Positions 17,373-24,994 of a stretch of 64,000 nucleotides of DNA are shown in pieces. The stretch lies in NCBI GenBank assembly GCA_051881455.1, contig JBJEPX010000061.1, positions 46,529 through 110,528 of the forward strand, read 5' to 3'. Each line of letters opens with the position of its first letter. Position 1 is the stretch's first letter. Position numbers and translations under genes: made by a program. The DNA comes from Fimenecus sp051881455. GTDB lineage: Bacteria > Bacillota > Clostridia > Oscillospirales > Acutalibacteraceae. Under the pieces are notes generated by a model, which saw only the letters and a list, made by a program, of their open reading frames with translations, was not told where the DNA came from and searched no databases.

Positions 17373-18689
17373 ATGCGAAACAATAAAAAAATTAAAAAGA
17401 AAAGGATAGCGGTATATCTGGCGCAAATGTGTGTGTTTTCCTTAACACTTGCGGCACTTGCTGTTACAGGTTTACTGATACCTTTAAGGCCTGAATATTC
17501 TGAGTCAGAAAAAAGAAAATTAGCCGAATTTCCCCATTTTACCGTTAAAAGCTTTTTTGACGGCTCATATTTCAGAGGAATAGGGGATTGGTATTCGGAT
17601 ACTTACCCGGGAAGAGAAACGCTTGTAGGACTTAATTCCAAAATTAAGAGCCGCTACGGTATTTCAAGTGTAGAAATACACGGCGATGTAGTAAATGGCG
17701 ATGAAATTCCCGATGAGTATGTTCCTCCCGCCGTAGATGAAAAACCAACAGATACTACCGAAACGGAAAATTTTGATGAAATTATCAAAGATGTTGATAC
17801 ACAAAGCTTGGGTGCGGTATTTGTTGCCGGAAATGTTGGGTATGAGTATTACAATTTCAGTAAGGAGCAGGCGGACAGATACATTTCTTTAATAAATAAA
17901 CAGGCGGCAAACCTTAATAACGTGGCAAATGTGTATTCAATGGTTGTTCCCACAAGCATCGGAATAACCTTGCCTGATAATTTAAAAAATACTATTAACA
18001 GTTCAGACCAAAAGAAGGCTGTAGATTATATTTACAGCGGTATGGATAGCGATGTTCATAAGGTAAATGTATACAACACCCTTATGTCCCACAGAAGTGA
18101 GTATATCTATTTCAATACCGACCACCATTGGACAGCGCTGGGTGCTTATTATGCATATGAGCAGTATGCCAATGCATCAGGAATTGAGTGCAAACCCATT
18201 TCAGCTTACAAAAGAGCGGAATACAGCGGTTTCCTCGGCAGCTTTTATAATGACACGGGAAAACTGCCTGAACTAGAAAAAAATCCTGATACGGTTGTTG
18301 CGTATATACCGAATGAAAATGCAAAAATGGTGTATACAACCGCAAAAGGCGAAAAAATAAGCTGGCCTGTTGTCAACGATGTTTCCTCATATCCTCAATC
18401 AATAAAGTACAGTGCATTTATCGGCGGTGATAATCCCTTCACAGAGATAACAAACCCTGATATTAACGATAATTCGTCAATTGTTGTAGTTAAAGAATCT
18501 TTCGGAAATGTATTTGTACCCTTCCTTGTGGAAAATTACAGCAAGGTTTATGTGATTGATTACAGATACTATAAGGGAAGCGTGGGCGGCTTCGTAAAGC
18601 AAAACAATGTTAAAGATGTTTTGTATATAAATAATATTTCAGCCACTAGAAATAAGTCGCTTATAAATAAATTGCAAAATACTATTTAA
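17373..18689 (+). CDS. DHHW-motif protein, partner of the MBOAT acyltransferase
   Basis: A 438-residue protein with one N-terminal membrane anchor (about 8-33) and an extracytoplasmic AlgX/AlgJ-like domain. The name-giving D250-H251-H252-W253 motif sits in Y-F-N-T-D-H-H-W-T, and Ser376 in V-K-E-S-F-G-N matches the serine of the SGNH-like hydrolase fold. S-E-S-E-K-R-K-L-A-E-F-P after the anchor is typical of this family. TGGAGC precedes the ATG at 17373; a longer open frame reaching into the MBOAT gene is unlikely to be translated. It is followed by a terminator, so it ends the operon. It probably finishes acetylation of a cell-wall or capsular glycan. Confidence 0.88.
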   Translation: MRNNKKIKKKRIAVYLAQMCVFSLTLAALAVTGLLIPLRPEYSESEKRKLAEFPHFTVKSFFDGSYFRGIGDWYSDTYPGRETLVGLNSKIKSRYGISSVEIHGDVVNGDEIPDEYVPPAVDEKPTDTTETENFDEIIKDVDTQSLGAVFVAGNVGYEYYNFSKEQADRYISLINKQAANLNNVANVYSMVVPTSIGITLPDNLKNTINSSDQKKAVDYIYSGMDSDVHKVNVYNTLMSHRSEYIYFNTDHHWTALGAYYAYEQYANASGIECKPISAYKRAEYSGFLGSFYNDTGKLPELEKNPDTVVAYIPNENAKMVYTTAKGEKISWPVVNDVSSYPQSIKYSAFIGGDNPFTEITNPDINDNSSIVVVKESFGNVFVPFLVENYSKVYVIDYRYYKGSVGGFVKQNNVKDVLYINNISATRNKSLINKLQNTI

Positions 18690-18692
18690 AGG

Positions 18693-18718
18693 AAACCGGG
18701 CAGTAGCTCGGTTTTTTT
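18693..18718 (+). terminator. Terminator after the MBOAT-DHHW operon
   Basis: AAACCG-G-GC (18693-18701) and GC-T-CGGTTT (18706-18714) close a 4-base loop and are followed by a run of T. Confidence 0.82.
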
Positions 18719-18886
18719 GCGTTTTATATTGACGCATATGTCATTTTATAAAAAAAGTATGAATAAATTATTATTTATTGTTAATACACAATTGTAATAA
18801 TTTACAAAAAGAATTCACAATAACTGTAAAATCCGTGTAATTTATGAGAATTTTTTAATTTTCTATTCCATGTTTGGTTACAAAGA

Positions 18887-18915
18887 TTGACAAAAAAATA
18901 TCATAGTAGTAAAAT
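18887..18915 (+). promoter_or_regulatory. Strong candidate promoter of the large secreted protein
   Basis: A perfect TTGACA (18887-18892), 17 bases, TAAAAT (18910-18915). About 65 bases of leader follow before the ATG. The A/T-rich stretch 18720-18886 upstream contains nothing else that I recognise. Confidence 0.75.
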
Positions 18916-18939
18916 TAAACAGAAAATAATAAAATATGT

Positions 18940-18967
18940 TGTGCTTCCCATACAATTTTGGAGCACA
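18940..18967 (+). other. 5' leader hairpin of the large secreted protein gene
   Basis: TGTGCT-T-CC (18940-18948) can pair with GGAGCACA (18960-18967) around an 11-base loop with one bulged T. It sits between the promoter and AGGGAGG (18974-18980) and lacks a U-tail, so it looks like an mRNA-stabilising or regulatory hairpin and not a terminator. Confidence 0.5.
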
Positions 18968-18987
18968 CACTACAGGGAGGAAATTAT

Positions 18988-21900
18988 ATGGAAAGAAAAA
19001 CAACCGGCTTTTCCAAAAAACTTTTAAGCTGTTTTCTTTCAGTTTGCTTGGTTACAGCAATGATTCCTTTTGCTGTAATTCCTTCGATAGCTGAAACAGC
19101 AGAGGAACAGGTAACTGAATTTACGGCTCCTGTTTCATCATCAGGCAAATGGGAACATGCCTTAGACAATGTTTATAATGATGGGCGTGGTACTCATTTT
19201 GTTACAATGTGGGTTGAAAGCACGGATTTTGTCTTTATGCAAACAAAGGATAATGAAAAATTTACTTTTGCACCCACTCTTTATGCCGTAAAAAACGACG
19301 GTGTAAACTATGCGAAAATTAAAAAGACAACCATTACCAACACCACGTTAAATCCGACCGCAACATTGTGGGAGCCTCGTACGGATTTAAACAGTAAAAA
19401 CACAAATCCCGCTCCTGACGGTGCAGCTTTGCCCGGTTATCTTTCACAGGGCTTCGAGAAGCAAATGGCTCAAAATGTGCTTTCTTGGGACTGTAACTAT
19501 TACTTTGACGGTGAAGGTGCCGCTCAGTATGAAACAAGGCTTCTTATTGACTACGAAACCGGTCCTTACATAATGAACACAGAAGATGTCAACAACTATG
19601 TAACGCTTTATGAGCCTGTTATTTATACAATAACGGTTGTTGATGAGCGTGAGCTTATCAAAGCAGTTGATGCCGCAAAGGATTATATTGCTTCCGGCAA
19701 CGCAACACAGGAGCAAATTGATGCTTTACAGGCTCTCGTTGAAAATGCGGAAACAGGACATATGACAGACGGCACAGTTGCTTACACTCAGGAGGAAATT
19801 GACGCGGTAACAGACGCTATTCACAATCATATTCCTGCTGACTATACTAATTACCTGAATGCTCTTAAAGCAGCAAACGCAATTCTTAATGACAGTTCAT
19901 ATTCAGATGCTGAAAAAGAGATTATCAGCACAGAAATAAACACAACATATCCATCTTCTCAGGTGCTTTCAACGAATATGAGCAATCAGGCTTATGTTGA
20001 TGAGGCGACAAAATCTCTTGAAAATTTACTTGCCACAATTGGCGGCACAGAAGTTGACGCGCCGAATTCTGTTTCGGTTCCTATAGGGACTTCAAAGACA
20101 TGGGTTTATGACTGTACGGCAAAAACAGGCTGGACCAATGCAAATATAAATGACTCTACGATTGTTAATATTTCCCATACAAATGTATATCTTGATATAA
20201 CAGAAGACCTCTCAGTATATAATATTATCTGGTCGGCACAGACAAACTTTGCAACAGGCAACAACTGGTGGAATGGTCAGTATTATTACTATTTGGCAGG
20301 TCCCTTGAGCACAACAGCTCTTAATTCTGCAATAAACGGCACCGAAAGTCCTGCAAATTATACTACATACTTTACCGGATTTTCCGATGACGACGGAAAT
20401 AATGCAACTAAAACTCAGTTGCTTGACGGCGATAGCTACGGAAGCACAAGCACAAGAGCGTCGAGCGCGACTCTTGTCGGCAGTTTAGCTGACGGAATTT
20501 CTGCAAGTGATACTCCTTATTATGTAATTCCCGGTATTTATTTCAAAATCGAAAAGTGGCAGCGTGGTTCTAAATCATATTCTCATTCATCAAACGATGC
20601 GGGAAATTTTGCGCTTCCCAAGGAAATTATCGGAACCGGCGATTCGGCAACTCTTGCGGACGATGTCACATATCCCGGCTTTAATCTTTATGTTTACAAT
20701 AAAACACCTCTTATGAACGCAATTAATGCGGCAGTTGCAGTCAGCTATAACGGTGCTGTAAACTGGGGTGATTGGATAAGTGCAATTTCCGCCGCAAAGG
20801 AAGTTTATAATAACCGTGAGGTCGTTCAGTCACAGATCGATGCTGCTGTTGCTTCACTTGAAGGCTTTGTATTTGATTACAGTCTTACCATTTCAAAAAC
20901 ACCTGATGCAAGCGAAACGGATGTTGTATTAAAGTCTGTAAACGGAGCCGCTCTTGATACACCTTCTTCGGTGATCGGTACCAGCATTGAAGCTGACGGC
21001 ACAACATATGTTGTCGAGGCAACTTCATCTTCTGTTGACTATACCTTCCTTAATTGGAGCGATGATGAAGCGAATACAAATCCCGAAAGAACCTTTACTT
21101 TTAACGCATCAAGCAATGTGTCTGCCGTTTTCCGATATAATGAAGCGGATTATTCCGAAGTAAACGATGCTCTTTCTTCGGTTCCTGCTGACCTTTCAAT
21201 TTATACTCCCGAAAGTGTCAAAGCTTTGCAGGAGGCTATTGCACGCATTATATATGACCTTCCTTTGTCAAAGCAAAGCGAGGTTGATGCATTTGCTCAG
21301 GCAATTAATGACGCCTTAGCTTCCCTTGAAGTTCTTCCTGCAAATTATTCAAACCTTGATACAGCAATTCAGGCGGCAAAAGATATTCCTCTTGATTACA
21401 TCGTTAATGATGATGCAAAAATCACTTTTATTGAAGTTTTGAAAAACGCTGAAAATATTGACAGAAATCTTGATATTTCCGGTCAGGGTCAAATTGACCT
21501 TGCCGAACAGCAGCTCCTTGCCGCTCTTAGCGGAATTTCAATTCTTCCTGCCGATTATACGGCTCTTGATACAGCAATAGCAACTATACCTGAAAATCCG
21601 GAAAGCTATTATTCTCCCGAAAGTTGGACCGCTTATCAGACAGCTCTTGCAAATGCCAATTCTGTTGACAGAACTCTTAATAAGCTCGGTCAGCAAATAG
21701 TTGATGATGCAACAGATAAGCTTGTTCAGGCATTCAATGGTCTTACCGTTAACGGTGAATGCTATTACGGCGACCTTGATAAGGCTATTGCAAATGTTCC
21801 TTCCGTGGACGCTTCAAATTACACTGAAGATTCATATGCCGCTTATATCTCTGCTCTTGCCGTTGCTCAGTCGGTTGAGAGAAATATGATAAACGATACC

Positions 21901-24501
21901 GAAGGTGTTAATCAGGCTGTTATCGATACTGCGGCACAGGCTCTTGTTGACGCAAAAAATGCACTCGTTCTTAAAAGTGCCGATTACACAGCTCTTGATG
22001 CTGAAATCGCGGATGTTCCCGAAAATCCCGAAAGCTATTATTCTGCCGAAAGCTGGGCACTTTATTCAGATGCTCTGAAAACAGCTAATTCTGTTACAAG
22101 AACGCTTACGATACTTGACCAATCTTATATTGATTCAGTAACGAGCGAACTTGCAAAAGCGAAGGCAAATCTTGTACCCAACGGTCAGTGCTATTACGGT
22201 GATCTTGATGAGGCAATCGCAAAAGCGGAGGCAATGAATTCCGAGGATTATACTGCCGAATCGAATGCCGCTCTTGCGGAAGCACTTGCTGCCGCGAAAG
22301 CAATAGAACGCAATATGATTGATGATAATGAGGGAGTAAACCAAGCAGAAATTGACAATGCCTCAAAAGCACTTAATGATGCAATGAAAAATGCGATTGA
22401 GCTTGTTACGGTGACCGTTACTAAAAACGGTACACCTGTTCATGTATTTAAGTTTAATCCCGGATCTGTCGTTGGCGACACAGAAATTCTTGATTATGTT
22501 CAGACTTTGGTTGGTGAAGACGAAGTTTTAATGAGCGTAACTTATTCCGACGGTTCAACGGTGAATTCAACTGACATCTTGAACTATGATGTTACGATTA
22601 CAGCAAAAACTGAGCCGTATGTAACCTATACAGAGCTTGACGCTGCCGTTGAAGCCGCAAAAGATGCTCTTAACGGAACAGGTACTCTCACCGAAGAGTC
22701 AAAAGCCGCTTTGCAGGAATATCTTGGCAAAGCCGCCGCTCTTACAAGACCTGTCGGCGTTTCCGATCCTGATAATGGTCAAGATATCGTGGATGCACTT
22801 ACACAAAGTATTATAGATGCAACAAACAATCTTGCATTTGATAAGTCAGAGCTTCTTTCTGCTATTTCAAATGCTGAATCCAAGGATACAACCGGTTACA
22901 CATCTGATTCTGTTAATACATTAACAGAGGCTTTAAGCAACGCAAATTCGGTTTATAATAATCCTGATGCAACTTGGAATGAAATCGTTTCTGCAACGGA
23001 GACTTTGAACAATGCATTAAACGGGCTTGCAGCTGATAAATCAGGCTTACAGACCGCTATTGATGAAGCTAATGCAACTGATACAACAGGATATACCCCC
23101 GAAAGTATTACTGCACTTGAAGATGCAATCACAGCAGCTGAAGCAGTAAATTCTGATCCTAATGCAACACCTGCTGATGTACAGAAAGCGATTGATGATT
23201 TAACAGCCGCAAAAGACGGACTTACCACCGATAAGTCAGGTTTACAGACTGCTATTGACGAAGCAAAAGCAACTGATACAACAGGATATACCCCTGAAAG
23301 TGTGACTGCACTTGAAGATGCAATCACAGCAGCAGAAGCAGTAAATTCAGATCCTGACGCTACACCTGCTGATGTACAGAAAGCTATTGATGATTTGACA
23401 GCTGCAAAAGACGGTCTTACCACCGATAAGTCAGGTTTACAGACTGCAATCGACGAAGCAAAAGCTCAGGATACTACAGGATATACTCCTGAAAGTGTAA
23501 CAGATCTTGAAAACGCAATAACAGCGGCCGAGGGAGTTCTCAATAATCCCGATGCAACACCTGCTGATGTACAGAAAGCTATTGATGATTTGACAGCCGC
23601 AAAAGACGGACTTACCACCGATAAGTCAGGTTTACAGACTGCTATTGACGAAGCAAAAGCTACCGATACAACTGGAAAATCAGATGAGACTAAGAAAGAC
23701 CTTGATGATGCCATAAAGGCTGCGGAAGATGTTCTCAATAATTCCGATGCAACTCCCGAAGATGTTAAGAATGCTATTGATGACTTGACAGATGCCGTAA
23801 ATAATCTTTCTGACCAAATCACAATCAGCGTTGTTGATGAAGGCGGTAATTTAATCTCCACCGTTATCGTAACAGTAGGATCAGAAATGGGTGATATTGC
23901 TTCACAGATCACAGGCGTTGACGGTACCGTTGGCAACAAGACACTTGTAGGCTATGTTGATAAAGACGGAAATTATATTTCAGACACAACTGCTATTACA
24001 GGCAGTATGGAGATCAAACCTTATTATGAGCTTACACTGATTGTACCGCAGGCCGACAGCCAGCTTACGGTTGACCATACCAATAAACTCATGGACGGTC
24101 TTACAGTAGGCGGCAATACAGTAGCAGAAATCAAGGCTCAGCTTGAAAACGATTCTATGCAGATAACCGTTAAAGACATAAACGGCAATGTACTTAACGA
24201 TACGGATCTTGTGGGAACAGGAGCTACGATAACATACACATCAAAACTTACAGGCGAGGTTTACGAAACCGTTACGGTAATTCTTTACGGCGATGTTGAC
24301 GGTAACGGAACAGTTGATGATACTGACTTTGAAAAAATTTGCAATGTTGCAAATGCTCGTGAGGTTATCACAAATGCGTATTTGCTGATGGCGGCGGACT
24401 GCGACGGCGATACAGCGGTTGACGGATACGACGCAATTTACATTTCACTTCAATCAAACGGTTTCTGTGACATAAATCAGCAAAGAATTGTTGTAGAGTA
24501 A
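18988..24501 (+). CDS. Giant secreted repeat protein with C-terminal dockerin-like module
   Basis: 1,837 residues. A signal peptide covers about residues 1-35 (K-K-L-L-S-C-F-L-S-V core, cleavage near I-A-E-T-A). A unique N-terminal half follows, with a bacterial-repeat-like beta module around residues 630-720 (F-L-N-W-S-D-D). Next come helical FIVAR-like repeats: two 143-residue units (about 855-1140) and five 65-residue units (about 1285-1609). The C-terminus has two EF-hand-type loops, D1769-V-D-G-N-G (D1769, D1771, N1773, D1777, D1780) and D1804-C-D-G-D (D1804, D1806, D1808, D1812, D1815), as in dockerins. There is no LPXTG sorting signal. The start at 18988 is set by AGGGAGG. Dockerins bind cohesins on scaffoldins, so surface or cellulosome-like anchoring is inferred; no cohesin or catalytic domain is seen. 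Confidence 0.85.
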   Translation: MERKTTGFSKKLLSCFLSVCLVTAMIPFAVIPSIAETAEEQVTEFTAPVSSSGKWEHALDNVYNDGRGTHFVTMWVESTDFVFMQTKDNEKFTFAPTLYAVKNDGVNYAKIKKTTITNTTLNPTATLWEPRTDLNSKNTNPAPDGAALPGYLSQGFEKQMAQNVLSWDCNYYFDGEGAAQYETRLLIDYETGPYIMNTEDVNNYVTLYEPVIYTITVVDERELIKAVDAAKDYIASGNATQEQIDALQALVENAETGHMTDGTVAYTQEEIDAVTDAIHNHIPADYTNYLNALKAANAILNDSSYSDAEKEIISTEINTTYPSSQVLSTNMSNQAYVDEATKSLENLLATIGGTEVDAPNSVSVPIGTSKTWVYDCTAKTGWTNANINDSTIVNISHTNVYLDITEDLSVYNIIWSAQTNFATGNNWWNGQYYYYLAGPLSTTALNSAINGTESPANYTTYFTGFSDDDGNNATKTQLLDGDSYGSTSTRASSATLVGSLADGISASDTPYYVIPGIYFKIEKWQRGSKSYSHSSNDAGNFALPKEIIGTGDSATLADDVTYPGFNLYVYNKTPLMNAINAAVAVSYNGAVNWGDWISAISAAKEVYNNREVVQSQIDAAVASLEGFVFDYSLTISKTPDASETDVVLKSVNGAALDTPSSVIGTSIEADGTTYVVEATSSSVDYTFLNWSDDEANTNPERTFTFNASSNVSAVFRYNEADYSEVNDALSSVPADLSIYTPESVKALQEAIARIIYDLPLSKQSEVDAFAQAINDALASLEVLPANYSNLDTAIQAAKDIPLDYIVNDDAKITFIEVLKNAENIDRNLDISGQGQIDLAEQQLLAALSGISILPADYTALDTAIATIPENPESYYSPESWTAYQTALANANSVDRTLNKLGQQIVDDATDKLVQAFNGLTVNGECYYGDLDKAIANVPSVDASNYTEDSYAAYISALAVAQSVERNMINDTEGVNQAVIDTAAQALVDAKNALVLKSADYTALDAEIADVPENPESYYSAESWALYSDALKTANSVTRTLTILDQSYIDSVTSELAKAKANLVPNGQCYYGDLDEAIAKAEAMNSEDYTAESNAALAEALAAAKAIERNMIDDNEGVNQAEIDNASKALNDAMKNAIELVTVTVTKNGTPVHVFKFNPGSVVGDTEILDYVQTLVGEDEVLMSVTYSDGSTVNSTDILNYDVTITAKTEPYVTYTELDAAVEAAKDALNGTGTLTEESKAALQEYLGKAAALTRPVGVSDPDNGQDIVDALTQSIIDATNNLAFDKSELLSAISNAESKDTTGYTSDSVNTLTEALSNANSVYNNPDATWNEIVSATETLNNALNGLAADKSGLQTAIDEANATDTTGYTPESITALEDAITAAEAVNSDPNATPADVQKAIDDLTAAKDGLTTDKSGLQTAIDEAKATDTTGYTPESVTALEDAITAAEAVNSDPDATPADVQKAIDDLTAAKDGLTTDKSGLQTAIDEAKAQDTTGYTPESVTDLENAITAAEGVLNNPDATPADVQKAIDDLTAAKDGLTTDKSGLQTAIDEAKATDTTGKSDETKKDLDDAIKAAEDVLNNSDATPEDVKNAIDDLTDAVNNLSDQITISVVDEGGNLISTVIVTVGSEMGDIASQITGVDGTVGNKTLVGYVDKDGNYISDTTAITGSMEIKPYYELTLIVPQADSQLTVDHTNKLMDGLTVGGNTVAEIKAQLENDSMQITVKDINGNVLNDTDLVGTGATITYTSKLTGEVYETVTVILYGDVDGNGTVDDTDFEKICNVANAREVITNAYLLMAADCDGDTAVDGYDAIYISLQSNGFCDINQQRIVVE
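21550..22407 (+). repeat. Two tandem 143-residue (429-bp) repeats in the secreted protein
   Basis: Units start at 21550 and 21979. Both read A-D-Y-T-A-L-D-x-x-I, then P-E-N-P-E-S-Y-Y-S, later G-x-C-Y-Y-G-D-L-D and R-N-M-I, so each is itself a doublet of helical FIVAR-like modules. They have diverged and are conserved mainly at the protein level. Confidence 0.8.
22840..23814 (+). repeat. Five tandem 195-bp units (65 residues each) in the secreted protein
   Basis: Units start at 22840, 23035, 23230, 23425 and 23620, each with D-K-S-x-L-x-x-A-I and D-T-T-G. The middle three are nearly identical at the DNA level while the first and last have drifted, the pattern expected when units expand by unequal recombination. 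The protein module is three-helix FIVAR-like. Confidence 0.93.
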
Positions 24502-24518
24502 AACTTAATAATTATTTT

Positions 24519-24544
24519 GGGCGGCTTATTGCCGCCCTTTTTTT
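24519..24544 (+). terminator. Terminator after the large secreted protein
   Basis: GGGCGGC (24519-24525), loop TTATT, GCCGCCC (24531-24537), then seven T. Confidence 0.92.
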
Positions 24545-24628
24545 ATGAATATATTTCCTTGACTGAACATATTATTAAATACCGTTAAAATGAGATTAAC
24601 CGTCATTTCGGTCAAGGAGGGTAATTTT

Positions 24629-24880
24629 TTGAAAGATTTAGTTGAGGAAAGAGCTTCAATGTTGGGTGAATATATTGTGGAGAACGGTTCGACCGTGCGT
24701 GCCGCAGCAAAGGTTTTCGGAATAAGTAAAAGTACGGTACATATGGACGTTTCCCAAAGGCTTCAGCGTGTTGACCCGTGTCTTTACGGACAGGTTCGTA
24801 AGGTACTTGAAGTAAATAAAGCACAGCGGCATATTAGGGGAGGTATGGCAACAAAAGAGAAATACCTCGGAAAAAAATGA
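24629..24880 (+). CDS. spoIIID: Sporulation transcriptional regulator SpoIIID
   Basis: Small DNA-binding protein that retunes the sigma-E regulon in the mother cell. The 83 residues hold the helix-turn-helix T-V-R-A-A-A-K-V-F-G-I-S-K-S-T-V-H and the basic C-terminal tail with R-H-I-R-G-G-x-A-T-K, both diagnostic of SpoIIID. The TTG at 24629 is chosen because AAGGAGGG lies just before it and the protein then has family length; the upstream in-frame ATG would add unrelated residues. Together with spoIVB it indicates a spore former. The terminator of the secreted protein gene separates it from what precedes. Confidence 0.95.
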   Translation: MKDLVEERASMLGEYIVENGSTVRAAAKVFGISKSTVHMDVSQRLQRVDPCLYGQVRKVLEVNKAQRHIRGGMATKEKYLGKK

Positions 24881-24917
24881 ATTTCTCCGCAGCACATATA
24901 TATTTTTAATAAATCAC

Positions 24918-24945
24918 TTGAATTTTTACACCGTTAGTGTATAAT
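24918..24945 (+). promoter_or_regulatory. Candidate promoter of ileS, with no room for a T-box
   Basis: TTGAAT (24918-24923), 16 bases, TATAAT (24940-24945). The leader to the GTG at 24995 would be about 43 bases, and the whole spoIIID-ileS gap is 114 bases, too short for a T-box leader. Confidence 0.65.
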
Positions 24946-24994
24946 ATTATCTGTTGAATTTTAGGTATACATCACTTGAAAGGTGGACAAATAA

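Noticed and set aside
22840..23814. Regularly spaced repeats as a possible CRISPR array
   Set aside because: The units are contiguous 195-bp coding modules in frame, without short repeats separated by unique spacers.
22953..23939. Long open frames on the minus strand across the 195-bp repeats
   Set aside because: They are shadows of the repeated coding sequence with low-complexity products, no ribosome sites, and they stop and start with the repeat register.
24545..24628. Possible sigma-E promoter before spoIIID
   Set aside because: Expected biologically, but I could not identify -35 and -10 elements that convincingly fit the sigma-E consensus.
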